DNA of 64,000 nt, taken from contig JAMPIV010012257.1 of assembly GCA_024509875.1 (NCBI GenBank), positions 186,001 to 250,000 on the forward strand, given 5' to 3'. The position numbers and the translations under genes were made by a program. Shown in pieces: positions 20,765 to 33,176 of the stretch; positions within the stretch are counted from its first letter, which is position 1; every line of letters starts with the position of its first letter. This DNA is from Oreohelix idahoensis (lineage: Eukaryota; Mollusca; Gastropoda; Stylommatophora; Oreohelicidae). The notes beneath the pieces were generated by a model, which was not told the DNA's origin, did not search any database, and saw only the letters and a program-made list of their open reading frames with translations.

Positions 20765-21485
20765 CTAGACATAAGAAAAATTAGAACGACTACAGTAAGA
20801 CGATGGTAAGCCAGAACTAAGTTTAATATATAAAGCATAATAATTAAAAAAATATACCACCCGACATTGAAGTCGCTGGTGATACTCATGTGAGAATACG
20901 AATCGCATTTTCTTACAATCTTCCTCTTCTATTGTCTTTTATTTGTCCCTGACGATGGCCCTCGTGGCGGCAACGTGGGTAATAATGTGTGTCATTTGTC
21001 GTAGTAAGTGGTTGTCCACATATGACGTCACGCAGTTCCCCCCCCCCCCCAAAAAAGGGGGGGGGGTCTAAAATTTTGGTGACGAAGTGTGACATTATCA
21101 TAGGAGGGTGGTTAGAAAAAAAACATGTCCCGTCATATAAAAATATAACCGAGGCTCGCTTCTTTCATAAATGATGTCTGAACAAAGTAAATTTTGTTAC
21201 GTACAAAACGCATAGGCTATTTTTATCTGTAGTAGTTAACAACTCCTTCAAGGACGACTTATCTTAATATTCTAGCCTCCGCTGAAATATCGAATAACTG
21301 TTATAATAAACTTTAACTGTTTCAAATTGTTTTTAATTATAAATTTATTTTTTAAACGATGTTGATCTGGAAGCAAATGGATTTCTAGTTGGTCCAATGG
21401 AGAAGCATCTTTCTTGACAGTAGGATAATGGTAACGAAGAGAAACTATTCATTAATAATAATTTCAGATAACCCTTACATGTTTG
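20765..21485. other. non-coding with C-A-G palindrome
   Basis: No gene is seen. At 21038-21066 a run of 13 C is followed by 6 A and 10 G, forming a simple hairpin next to tatgacgtcacgcag. The same structure recurs at 29046-29074 with changed run lengths. It may be the centre or end of a MITE. Confidence 0.45.
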
Positions 21486-21490
21486 TAGAA

Positions 21491-21761
21491 GCCGCGGTAG
21501 CGCAGTGATTAGCTTCCTAGCTCGGTGGTCCATGGTTCAATCCCCAGTTGAGGTCGGATATTTTTGGACCGCAAACTGCTCCGGGGTCAACCCAGCCTCA
21601 TAAATTGGGTACCAGAGCAACTCTGGGAAGGTTAAGGCGGCCGGCAATATGCTGATCACATCACTCATAGTGTACCGATGGTCAAGAAAATATGGGCCTA
21701 ACACCATATTCCCACTATGCCTCAATGGGCGTGTAACGGGATCCTTTACCTTTTTTTTTTT
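21491..21761 (+). mobile_element. tRNA-derived SINE, unit 1
   Basis: About 270 bp. The head gccgcggtagcgcagtgatt holds a pol III A box (21498-21510), with a B box ggttcaatccc at 21534-21544. A body without genes follows, with phrases such as gggtaccagagcaactctgg. The end is a T-run after atcctttacc, which could also stop pol III. The head is typical of tRNA-derived SINEs. The body family is not identified and no clear target duplication was found. Confidence 0.75.
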
Positions 21762-22155
21762 CTTAAACTTTTGTGGACTTTCCTTTTACATTATTTTATT
21801 CAACTTTATCATAAGTAAGAACTGAAGTTATTGCTTTACGTTTAATTTATTTTTTTTTAAATCAGAGATTAAATTTAACCAAAATAAGCGATATTTTAAA
21901 ATGTTGTAGCAACAATTGACCAGCAAAGCAGATATTGTAAAAGCCTGATCTTCAATACTATTTTTCTTAAAAGGTTGTTATTTTGCCTACACTAGTTAAC
22001 TAATGTATATTCGATTGCATTCTTTCTTTCCCCTATTACAGCCAAAAAAAAAAAAAAAAATCCTAGGGGAAAAAGTGGATGGGGGGAGTGTTGTGGTGAC
22101 ACATAAGGTGGTCTGAGTTTTTATGACGAATTTTGACCCCCCAAAAGGGGGAGGG
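21762..22155. other. non-coding flank of element B
   Basis: AT-rich, with a 17-A run near 22046. It ends in gaggg (22151-22155), the 5-bp target duplication of element B, whose other copy is at 47609-47613. Confidence 0.5.
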
Positions 22156-23082
22156 TGTCGTGAAACATTCTAAATCCACATATATAAATTAAAAAGTAAA
22201 TGTAAAGCCTAACGCATTAATTCAATAAAAGGGAAAGAAGAATGGTAAAGAACAGTGCTGTCACAATGACTGTACTCGAGATCCCCCCTTCTTTTTTTCT
22301 ACTTCGTCTGAAAATTGTAACGCTTTCACGTTTGATAGTAAAGCCTATAGCAGCATACACGCCTTTCTAACAATAAAACGTGTACTGTATTTCTTAGAAA
22401 ACCTTGAGATACGCAAGCTGATTAATGACCTTGATTAATACTAGCATTAATTTCATTTTATACACTGCGTAATGAAAAGACAGATGAACTTAGGGTAGAG
22501 AGAGAGAGAGAGGGCTGAACGGAGGAACGTATGCAACACTAACACGCGTCTCGCGATATAAAATTAATGCCACCCCCAAGCGTAAGGCATGAAGCACTAA
22601 CTTTTTTTTCAAATAGACAGTGATAAAAAACACTACCAATACGAGGGTTAGGTTTAAAAACCTGTTTAATGCTTATTAGTAAACATGACATTATACTGTT
22701 TTATGTCTGAAAGCCTGACAGTACAGAAGACACCACGTCGTATCGAAGTGAACGGGAGGTAGAAGAAAATGCATATTTTGAACGCAGCCACGTAGCTCCA
22801 TTAAATTTATATATTTGGGTTCCTTAGGACTTGCTGACAAAGAATATGTTAAGTGTTACACAAATGGTCTAGGAATTAACAAATTATAGCCAAAAGAAAA
22901 TAGTGAGGGTGTCAGACAGCACCAAATCATAATCGCACAGTGGCATGTTTTGAAACCACCATTTTACGGGAAATAGGCCAACATGTTAAATCCGATTTGA
23001 TTGGCGGGAAGTATATGTAAGACGAAACACGATTAGTCGGACTGCAAATACTAATTTTGGTTGTTAGGGGAAACGTAGGATA
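22156..23082 (+). mobile_element. left part of the element B 5' LTR, unit 1
   Basis: Starts tgtcgtgaaacattc and matches 30163-31086 and the start of the intact-type LTR at 42218. It stops where the LIN28-like element begins. It is a partial copy left by the tandem duplication, with no interior of its own. Confidence 0.9.
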
Positions 23083-23370
23083 TGTGATGGGGCCGAAAAG
23101 GAGACGCCCGCCCCCTACCTGTTTCTAGGCAGATTATTTTCGATGTGCGCGAAGCATTCTGGGTTGTGAAAAGTCTGAAGTAGAAGATATGTAATGAGGT
23201 CATAATAATGCCTTAAAAATATAGTTGTCGTGTAGAACTGTGTTTTTGCTCTAGAAATAGCTGTAGGTTTTATTTGTGTTTTCGCTATTCCTAAAGCGAT
23301 AATCGCGAGTGATATTTAAGTAGCCAAGATTAATACGCCCAGCGCGCAGTGAGTGATGCGCCATAGGGCC

Positions 23371-25169
23371 TATAAAAGAGATAGCGGTCGGAAAGCGGGC
23401 CTACTTTGCCACAGCCGCCCAGAGAGAACAGACGAAGCCAGACACACAGAGCCAAGCTGTAAATGCCTTGAACACGTGAGTTAATTTAAATTAGAATTAG
23501 TTTTATATAATTCTGATATTGTATTCAGCACGAGTCTGTTTTAATGTTTAGTGATATAGATAGATGTGTTTCCAAAGGAAAAAGTGAATGTGTTTCCAGG
23601 ACCTGATAATTTAGTCTTGAAATATAATTGAGTGGAAATAATGTGTGGATATATTTCACTAGTGTTAAGACCAAATCACGTATGTAAGAGTTTAGTATCA
23701 AGTATTTCATCCATCAGACCGGGCAAATTTAGTAAGAGTGTTTTATACATGAAACCAGATAGAGAAGCATCTATTACTTGAATTTAGATGATATTGACTG
23801 TTATCAGGATGGCAACCACGTGGTCATGAAAGGCGGCGCGTCACCACGCGTGTGTATAAAGAAGACGCCAGTTTTATATTGTGTGAATTGAGACGTGGGT
23901 GGGAAGCAGATTAAGATAATTTTCCCCAGTAAAGGAAAGAAAGAGTTGTCGTGTTAAATTTGCCTTTATATGATGACTAGTTCTAGTTGTTAAAGTCAAG
24001 AGTAATTATTTTATTTCTTTAAATGTAAAAGTAATTGAGTGTATTTCACGATAGCCTACTTATCATAATTCTACTGTATATATTTAATGGGTTACTGTGA
24101 GGTGAGAATAGTCATTTAGATTTATGGAGAGCGCGAGGCCACTCCTTGTGCGTAAAGCGCATTTGAGACATATTTGCTCCTTGCGGAGCAGGGCGACACC
24201 AGTGCGGCTGAATCCAACAGAAGCCTGCATGAAGCATTTATATGCTATGGCAGTGATTTGTTTCGGTAACGATGTGTTTCATGTGATGAGATTCTCAGTC
24301 TCATCAGTGGTCATATACGACAAGCTTGTTGCCAGGCGCACCAGTCGTCACATACGACATGCTTCCGAATGCAGTAACGAATATTGAGATAGATCAGTTA
24401 CGAGGGAGTAGCTTATTCTCATTACTGAGAGTATTTGTTGTACATATAGTTGAATATTATTTTATGTCCATTTTATGATTATTTAATTATGGTTATGTGA
24501 GGAATGGTTGTGAGAGCACGTGGGCTCACTTCAAGATATATATTTCTCTTCTCCGCTCCTGAGGGAGCATGGGGCCAACAGTGTGGTTTGCCCCCATATT
24601 AAGTATTCATATGCTAGGGCAGTAGTGGTTTCGGTAGCAATCTGTGTTACACGATGAGGTTGCCAGCCTCATGCACAACACCATACTAGTCTCATTGGAC
24701 GACACACATGAGTGTGTGTGTGTGTGATAGTTGAGTGTGTCAGGTGGCGGCGTAGGACAGTTTGACAGGTGAGAGCGTGGTGTTTCTCATTTAGTATTAT
24801 ATTATGATTTTAACTATTCTGTGCTTTGTTTGCTTCTTCAGATTAGCATCGGGCACTGTTGGGTGTTTTGTTTAGTTTTGTTTAGTTTAGTTTTGTTATG
24901 TTCGCTAGTTTATTTGTTTAATGTTCGCTTTGTCACTGAATGGGTTGTAAAAATAAATATAGCCCCTGCCTCTAGAATCAAGAGTTTTATTGTTGTTCGG
25001 GTCAGTGCGAGTGTAAAAAGGAGAGTGATCACACATCACAATATAATCATCATCATCTTCTCGCCCACCCTATCACAATTGGCGTCGTCGACAGGATAAG
25101 GCAGACAGTGACACTGAGCAAACAGCAAGCGAACAAATATAGTAAACACCCAGCAGTGCATTCCTGCAG
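23371..25169 (+). promoter_or_regulatory. LTR control signals of copy 1
   Basis: TATAAAAG at 23371-23378 predicts a start near 23400. A donor GTGAGT lies at 23476. An AATAAA at 24952-24957 marks the end of R. Two possible acceptors exist: ttgcttcttcag ending 24841, and ttcctgcag ending 25169, four bases before the gag ATG. R would be about 1.5 kb, which is very long. The positions are direct observations; their use is inferred. Confidence 0.5.
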
Positions 25170-25173
25170 CAAG

Positions 25174-26663
25174 ATGGCTAATGCGCCTGTGAAGATATTG
25201 TACGTGAAGGAGCCAGAGATAAGGTTATTTAGTGGAGAGGGGAGCCCACTTGGCAAGAGTTTGTGGGAGATGTGGAAACCGCGTGGAAGGTGGCGCCTTT
25301 TTGTGCAGAAGACAAGTTAGACATGATATGGAACAACGTTACACCATGGGTATCTAGAGAATTACGGATACATGGTGGAGCCAAGGCCAGCCCTGAGAAG
25401 TTACTGGAAATTGTGAAAAAAGCCTACAGCGAGCAACCACAAGTCAGTGAGGTGAACAGGAATTTCCTTCGGGAATATGCCGTCTATGGTGACAGCAAAA
25501 AGCCTGAGACACAGGTCCCAGATAGCAAGTGCCGAAGTTAAGAAGGAGGAGGAGGCACTTAGAGCAGAATTATCCTTCCAAAAGTCCCAGATAGCACAGA
25601 TGTCAGAGGCCAGTTCGCCCAGCACAAGAGGAGGTGCAGAGAAAGAAAGCACCAAGCCAACCGTGGAAAACAGCCAAAACACGACGAGGAGGTGCATGTT
25701 CTGGTATGTGAGAGTCAAGCTGTTGTTAACGAAAGCAGTGAGCTGACAGTACCGACCAGTGTAGCTGCACCGACAAGGCGAAAAGGAGTTTGCAAGTGGT
25801 ACAGTGTTCACAGGGGATGGGGATTCATCACGCCAGATGATGGTGGTATTGATGTATTCGTACATCAGACCAAGATCTACAGAAAGGGATTCCGGAGTCT
25901 GGCGAGGAATGAACGAGTAGAGTTTGACAGCAAACCATCGGTCCAGGGCATGGAAGCAATTTATGTATGCGGCATTGGCGGTCAAGAGTGTAAGGGCAGC
26001 AGGAAGCGACCCATGGCACAGAGGAAGCCCAGAAAGATAAGATGCTACAATTGTGGAGACCTGTCAGACCACATGGCAGCCAAGTGCCCTCAAGGCCCCG
26101 CTTCCGAAGAGATGTTTTCGATGCAAGTCAAGTGAAAATTTGATAGCCGCCTGTCCCTCAAAGAGCTCTTTCCCGAGACGTGCTACCACAACCAGGTTTC
26201 CTTCCGGGTGCAAGCCAAGAGATGACCGTGACAACTGTCACCCTAAGGGCGCCGAGAAGATTGGTAGTCGGTTAGGGGAGGAAACTCGTCTTAAGCAGAG
26301 AGGAGGGAGTGCAAGTCAAGGTTCAGAGGAGGAGACACATCAAAAGCAGATAGTGGGGAATGTTGGCCACCGTCCACGCAAAACGAGTGTCAAGCACGTC
26401 AGGAGCAATCCCCCTACAGATTCGACAGCTACAAGCACTGACAGGCAGATGTCACGGGCAGACAGCGACGCGGCACCGGTGAGCGAGTCTTCTAGACCAC
26501 AGCAACTGTCAGCTCGACAACGTACAATTGGGACATAATGACCAAGAGGGTCCCCAGCCGAGTTGTACCGAATACAGAATCTGAGCCCAAAACATCGCCG
26601 CTGAGAAATAATCAAACGCAGCACCAACGATCTAAGAGATTTCGACAGAAGTGCCTGAGGTAG
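25174..26663 (+). pseudogene. Gag/LIN28-like protein gene, frame-broken copy
   Basis: Same gene as 33177-34664, but with five single-base length differences, all in C or G runs (near 25247, 25515, 25617, 26096 and 26531), so the frame is broken several times. A cluster of synonymous-looking substitutions near 25470-25500 shows that it is not just a raw copy with read errors. The cold-shock and knuckle region reads intact between breaks. Either it decayed after duplication, or the consensus base calls are poor in homopolymers. Confidence 0.85.
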
Positions 26664-28188
26664 TGATGTTGTCGGGACGACAACAAAATCAGGAGGGGGA
26701 TATGTGATGGGGCCGAAAAGGAGACGCCCGCCCCCTACCTGTTTCTAGGCAGATTATTTTCGATGTGCGCGAAGCATTCTGGGTTGTGAAAAAGTCTGAA
26801 GTAGAAGATATGTAATGAGGTCATAATAATGCCTTAAAAATGTGGTTGTGGTGTAGAACTGTGTTTTTTGCTCTAGAAATAGCTGTAGGTTTTATTTGTG
26901 TTTTCGCTATTCCTAAAGCGATAATCGCGTGTGATATTTAAGTAGCCAAGATTAATACGCCCAGCGCGCAGTGAGTGATGCGCCATAGGGCCTATAAAAG
27001 AGATAGCGGCCGGAAAGCGGGCCTACTTTGCCACAGCCGCCCAGAGAGAACAGACGAAGCCAGACACACAGAGCCAAGCTGTAAATGCCTTGAACACGTG
27101 AGTTAATTTAAATTAGAATTAGTTTTATATAATTCTGATATTGTATTTAGCACGAGTCTGTTTTAATGTTTAGTGATATAGATAGATGTGTTTCCAAAGG
27201 AAAAAGTGAATGTGTTTCCAGGACCTGATAATTTAGTCTTGAAATATAATTGAGTGGAAATAATGTGTGGATATATTTCACTAGTGTTAAGACCAAATCA
27301 CGTATGTAAGAGTTTAGTATCAAGTATTTCATCCATCAGACCGGGCAAATTTAGTAAGAGTGTTTTATACATGAAACCGGATAGAGAAGCATCTATTACT
27401 TGAATTTAGATGATATTGACTGTTATCAGGATGGCAACCACGTGGTCATGAAAGGCGGCGCGTCACCACGCGTGTGTATAAAGAAGACGCCAGTTTTATA
27501 TTGTGTGAATTGAGACGTGGGTGGGAAGCAGATTAAGATAATTTTCCCTAGTAAAGGAAAGAAAGAGTTGTCGTGTTAATTTGCCTTTATATGATGACTA
27601 GTTCTAGTTGTTAAAGTCAAGAGTAATTATTTTATTTCTTTAAATGTAAAAGTAATTGAGTGAATTTCACGATAGCCTACTTATCATAATTCTACTGTAT
27701 ATATTTAATGGGTTACTGTGAGGTGAGAATAGTCATTTAGATTTATGGAGAGCGCGAGGCCACTCCTTGGGCGTAAAGCGTATTTGAGACATATTTGCTC
27801 CTTGCGGAGCAGGGCGACACCAGTGCGGCTGAATCCAACAGAAGCCTGCATGAAGCATTTATATGCTATGGCAGTGATTTGTTTCGGTAACGATGTGTTT
27901 CATGTGATGAGATTCCCAGTCTCATCAGTGGTCATATATGACACGCTTGTTGCCAGGCGCACCAGTCGTCACATACGACATGCTTCCGAATGCAGTAACG
28001 AATATTGAGATAGATCAGTTACGAGGGAGTAGCTTATTCTCATTACTGAGAGTATTTGTTGTACATATAGTTGAATATTATTTTATGTCCATTTTATGAT
28101 TATTTAATTATGGTTATGTGAGGAATGGTTGGAATTTTAAAAGACACTAAGTGTGCCGCGAGGTGAAAAATGTTGCGGATCACGGCTC

Positions 28189-28769
28189 TAATTAGTTGCC
28201 TCCTCTGTCATAACAGACTATGTGGATGATGCGCCCTTGAGGTGATAGTCGGCAGCTGCTTTTTTCCTGGTGCTCTTTTAGGCGTGTTCTTTTCTCTTCT
28301 ACTTGTGGTAAGAGCTTCCTAATCTGAGGTGGCGCCGTATTGAGCATCTCCACTTGGTGCGATCGGCAGTTTCGTCCTCCCAGGCTGCTGGATGTATGTC
28401 CAGAGCCTTCATGTCTCACTTGCACACATCTTTGAGCCCTAGCTGCGATCGCCCAGTTGTTCTTTTCCCATCTCTCAATTGTCCATAAACAATAGCTTTG
28501 GGAATGCGATATCTTCCATGCGTCGGACATGGCCAATTCAGCGTAATCCACGCTGTCTAAGCCGTGTATATATGCTCTGAAGGGCAGCGCGTGACAGCCC
28601 ATCGACTTTTATCCTTCTACGAAATGCCAAAGATGTGGTGTAGACACCGTATATGGAAGCTACTGAGTTGTTGTTGTTTTTTTCTTGCTTAGTATAGGTT
28701 GTCCATGTCTTGCTACCATATTGAAGCGTACTGAAGACGCAGACGCACGCATCATACACCACAATGTTT
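28189..28769 (-). pseudogene. LINE C-terminal fragment, third family, unit 2
   Basis: Duplicate of 20180-20760 with the same frame breaks. The sequence appears identical over the LQYGSKTW region. It confirms that the breaks predate the segmental duplication. Confidence 0.8.
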
Positions 28770-29498
28770 TCTACTAGACATAAGAAAAATTAGAACGACT
28801 ACAGTAAGACGATGGTAAGCCAGAACTAAGTTTAATATATAAAGCATAATAATTAAAAAAATATACCACCCGACATTGAAGTCGCTGGTGATACTCATGT
28901 GAGAATACGAATCGCATTTTCTTACAATCTTCCTCTTCTATTGTCTTTTATTTGTCCCTGACGATGGCCCTCGTGGCGGCAACGTGGGTAATAATGTGTG
29001 TCATTTGTCGTAGTAAGTGGTTGTCCACATATGACGTCACGCAGTCCCCCCCCCCCCCCAAAAAGGGGGGGGGGTCTAAAATTTTGGTGACGAAGTGTGA
29101 CATTATCATAGGAGGGTGGTTAGAAAAAAAACATGTCCCGTCATATAAAAATATAACCGAGGCTCGCTTCTTTCATAAATGATGTCTGAACAAAGTAAAT
29201 TTTGTTACGTACAAAACGCATAGGCTATTTTTATCTGTAGTAGTTAACAACTCCTTCAAGGACGACTTATCTTAATATTCTAGCCTCCGCTGAAATATCG
29301 AATAACTGTTATAATAAACTTTAACTGTTTCAAATTGTTTTTAATTATAAATTTATTTTTTAAACGATGTTGATCTGGAAGCAAATGGATTTCTAGTTGG
29401 TCCAATGGAGAAGCATCTTTCTTGACAGTAGGATAATGGTAACGAAGAGAAACTATTCATTAATAATAATTTCAGATAACCCTTACATGTTTGTAGAA
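28770..29498. other. non-coding duplicate of 20765-21485
   Basis: Same content as in unit 1, including the C-A-G palindrome (29046-29074), here with 14 C and 5 A. No gene. Confidence 0.5.
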
Positions 29499-29769
29499 GC
29501 CGCGGTAGCGCAGTGATTAGCTTCCTAGCTCGGTGGTCCATGGTTCAATCCCCAGTTGAGGCGGGAATTTTTAGACCGCAAACTGCTCCGGGGTCAACCC
29601 AGCCTCATAAATTGGGTACCAGAGCAACTCTGGGAAGGTTAAGGCGGCCGGCAATATGCTGATCACATCACTCATAGTGTACCGATGGTCAAGAAAATAT
29701 GGGCCTAACACCATATTCCCACTATGCCTCAATGGGCGTGTAACGGGATCCTTTACCTTTTTTTTTTTC
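29499..29769 (+). mobile_element. tRNA-derived SINE, unit 2
   Basis: Duplicate of the SINE at 21491, with the same A and B boxes and T-rich end. It differs by a few bases just after the B box (gaggcggga against gaggtcgga). The gap 29770-30157 is non-coding and ends at the gaggg duplication (30158-30162). Confidence 0.75.
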
Positions 29770-31374
29770 TTAAACTTTTGTGGACTTTCCTTTTACATTA
29801 TTTTATTCAACTTTATCATAAGTAAGAACTGAAGTTATTGCTTTACGTTTAATTTATTTTTTTTTAAATCAGAGATTAAATTTAACCAAAATAAGCGATA
29901 TTTTAAAATGTTGTAGCAACAATTGACCAGCAAAGCAGATATTGTAAAAGCCTGATCTTCAATACTATTTTTCTTAAAAGGTTGTTATTTTGCCTACACT
30001 AGTTAACTAATGTATATTCGATTGCATTCTTTCTTTCCCCTATTACAGCCAAAAAAAAAAAAAAAAATCCTAGGGGAAAAAGTGGATGGGGGGAGTGTTG
30101 TGGTGACACATAAGGTGGTCTGAGTTTTTATGACGAATTTTGACCCCCCAAAAGGGGGAGGGTGTCGTGAAACATTCTAAATCCACATATATAAATTAAA
30201 AAGTAAATGTAAAGCCTAACGCATTAATTCAATAAAAGGGAAAGAAGAATGGTAAAGAACAGTGCTGTCACAATGACTGTACTCGAGATCCCCCCTTCTT
30301 TTTTTCTACTTCGTCTGAAAATTGTAACGCTTTCACGTTTGATAGTAAAGCCTATAGCAGCATACACGCCTTTCTAACAATAAAACGTGTACTGTATTTC
30401 TTAGAAAACCTTGAGATACGCAAGCTGATTAATGACCTTGATTAATACTAGCATTAATTTCATTTTATACACTGCGTAATGAAAAGACAGATGAACTTAG
30501 GGTAGAGAGAGAGAGAGGGCTGAACGGAGGAACGTATGCAACACTAACACGCGTCTCGCGATATAAAATTAATGCCACCCCCAAGCGTAAGGCATGAAGC
30601 ACTAACTTTTTTTCAAATAGACAGTGATAAAAAACACTACCAATACGAGGGTTAGGTTTAAAAACCTGTTTAATGCTTATTAGTAAACATGACATTATAC
30701 TGTTTTATGTCTGAAAGCCTGACAGTACAGAAGACACCACGTCGTATCGAAGTGAACGGGAGGTAGAAGAAAATGCATATTTTGAACGCAGCCACTTAGC
30801 TCCATTAAATTTATATATTTGGGTTCCTTAGGACTTGCTGACAAAGAATATGTTAAGTGTTACGCAAATGGTCTAGGAATTAACAAATTATAGCCAAAAG
30901 AAAATAGTGAGGGTGTCAGACAGCACCAAATCATAATCGCACAGTGGCATGTTTTGAAACCACCATTTTACGGGAAATAGGCCAACATGTTAAATCCGAT
31001 TTGATTGGCGGGAAGTATATGTAAGACGAAACACGATTAGTCGGACTGCAAATACTAATTTTGGTTGTTAGGGGAAACGTAGGATATGTGATGGGGCCGA
31101 AAAGGAGACGCCCGCCCCCTACCTGTTTCTAGGCAGATTATTTTCGATGTGCGCGAAGCATTCTGGGTTGTGAAAAGTCTGAAGTAGAAGATATGTAATG
31201 AGGTCATAATAATGCCTTAAAAATATAGTTGTCGTGTAGAACTGTGTTTTTGCTCTAGAAATAGCTGTAGGTTTTATTTGTGTTTTCGCTATTCCTAAAG
31301 CGATAATCGCGAGTGATATTTAAGTAGCCAAGATTAATACGCCCAGCGCGCAGTGAGTGATGCGCCATAGGGCC

Positions 31375-32960
31375 TATAAAAGAGATAGCGGTCGGAAAGC
31401 GGGCCTACTTTGCCACAGCCGCCCAGAGAGAACAGACGAAGCCAGACACACAGAGCCAAGCTGTAAATGCCTTGAACACGTGAGTTAATTTAAATTAGAA
31501 TTAGTTTTATATAATTCTGATATTGTATTCAGCACGAGTCTGTTTTAATGTTTAGTGATATAGATAGATGTGTTTCCAAAGGAAAAAGTGAATGTGTTTC
31601 CAGGACCTGATAATTTAGTCTTGAAATATAATTGAGTGGAAATAATGTGTGGATATATTTCACTAGTGTTAAGACCAAATCACGTATGTAAGAGTTTAGT
31701 ATCAAGTATTTCATCCATCAGACCGGGCAAATTTAGTAAGAGTGTTTTATACATGAAACCGGATAGAGAAGCATCTATTACTTGAATTTAGATGATATTG
31801 ACTGTTATCAGGATGGCAACCACGTGGTCATGAAAGGCGGCGCGTCACCACGCGTGTGTATAAAGAAGACGCCAGTTTTATATTGTGTGAATTGAGACGT
31901 GGGTGGGAAGCAGATTAAGATAATTTTCCCCAGTAAAGGAAAGAAAGAGTTGTCGTGTTAATTTGCCTTTATATGATGACTAGTTCTAGTTGTTAAAGTC
32001 AAGAGTAATTATTTTATTTCTTTAAATGTAAAAGTAATTGAGTGTATTTCACGATAGCCTACTTATCATAATTCTACTGTATATATTTAATGGGTTACTG
32101 TGAGGTGAGAATAGTCATTTAGATTTATGGAGAGCGCGAGGCCACTCCTTGTGCGTAAAGCGCATTTGAGACATATTTGCTCCTTGCGGAGCAGGGCGAC
32201 ACCAGTGCGGCTGAATCCAACAGAAGCCTGCATGAAGCATTTATATGCTATGGCAGTGATTTGTTTCGGTAACGATGTGTTTCATGTGATGAGATTCTCA
32301 GTCTCATCAGTGGTCATATACGACACGCTTGTTGCCAGGCGCACCAGTCGTCACATACGACATGCTTCCGAATGCAGTAACGAATATTGAGATAGATCAG
32401 TTACGAGGGAGTAGCTTATTCTCATTACTGAGAGTATTTGTTGTACATATAGTTGAATATTATTTTATGTCCATTTTATGATTATTTAATTATGGTTATG
32501 TGAGGAATGGTTGTGAGAGCACGTGGGCTCACTTCAAGATATATATTTCTCTTCTCCGCTCCTGAGGGAGCATGGGGCCAACAGTGTGGTTTGCCCCCAT
32601 ATTAAGTATTCATATGCTAGGGCAGTAGTGGTTTCGGTAGCAATCTGTGTTACACGATGAGGTTGCCAGCCTCATGCACAACACCATACTAGTCTCATTG
32701 GACGACACACATGAGTGTGTGTGTGTGTGATAGTTGAGTGTGTCAGGTGGCGGCGTAGGACAGTTTGACAGGTGAGAGCGTGGTGTTTCTCATTTAGTAT
32801 TATATTATGATTTTAACTATTCTGTGCTTTGTTTGCTTCTTCAGATTAGCATCGGGCACTGTTGGGTGTTTTGTTTAGTTTTGTTTAGTTTAGTTTTGTT
32901 ATGTTCGCTAGTTTATTTGTTTAATGTTCGCTTTGTCACTGAATGGGTTGTAAAAATAAA
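31375..32960 (+). promoter_or_regulatory. promoter, splice donor and poly(A) signal of copy 2
   Basis: TATAAAAG at 31375-31382, a GTGAGT donor at 31480 and AATAAA at 32955-32960 repeat the copy 1 layout. With the acceptor cag ending 33172, splicing would remove about 1.69 kb and leave the ATG four bases into the next exon. Confidence 0.5.
32178..32676 (+). other. duplicated GGAG-hairpin module in the LTR
   Basis: Two diverged copies of an ordered module lie in R (in copy 1 at 24175-24305 and 24555-24672). Each has a short hairpin whose 3' arm is GGAGC (TGCTCC-ttgc-GGAGCA, then GCTCC-tgag-GGAGC). Next comes a shared linker (atgctaNggcagt, tttcggta). Last comes a hairpin with a 7-nt loop (GATGAGA/TCTCATC, then ATGAGG/CCTCAT). 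The closing pair changes A:T to G:C, keeping the stem. The module lies within the predicted intron, so only unspliced RNA would carry it. Confidence 0.5.
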
Positions 32961-33082
32961 TATAGCCCCTGCCTCTAGAATCAAGAGTTTTATTGTTGTT
33001 CGGGTCGGTGCGAGTGTAAAAAGGAGAGTGATCACACATCACAATATAATCATCATCATCTTCTCGCCCACCCTATCACAAT

Positions 33083-33100
33083 TGGCGTCGTCGACAGGAT
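33083..33100 (+). other. primer-binding site of the LIN28-like element
   Basis: tggcgtcgtcgacaggat starts two bases after the LTR. It resembles the complement of a tRNA-Ser 3' end, with about two mismatches to common animal tRNA-Ser as remembered. It supports the LTR boundary and reverse transcription primed by a tRNA. Confidence 0.5.
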
Positions 33101-33176
33101 AAGGCAGACAGTGACACTGAGCAAACAGCAAGCGAACAAATATAGTAAACACCCAGCAGTGCATTCCTGCAGCAAG

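Larger units (their letters stand above)
23083..28130 (+). mobile_element. gag-only LTR element with LIN28-like domain, copy 1 (truncated)
   Basis: 5' LTR 23083-25077 (1995 bp, TGTGAT...ATCACA), interior 25078-26702, and 3' LTR from 26703, cut at 28130 by the duplication junction after about 1428 bp. Primer site at 25080-25097 and purine tract aggaggggga at 26691-26700. There is no protease, RT or integrase, so it depends on other elements. It is the less intact of two near-identical copies. Confidence 0.9.

Noticed and set aside
24124..24387. 87-codon ORF conserved in four LTR copies of the LIN28-like element
   Set aside because: It lies within R and the candidate intron and has no recognisable domain. 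Conservation is explained by LTR identity. The hairpins there fit an RNA role better.
33111..33176. Extended N-terminus of the Gag/LIN28-like protein
   Set aside because: The upstream start is GTG and lies before a possible splice acceptor. The ATG at 33177 has a good context.
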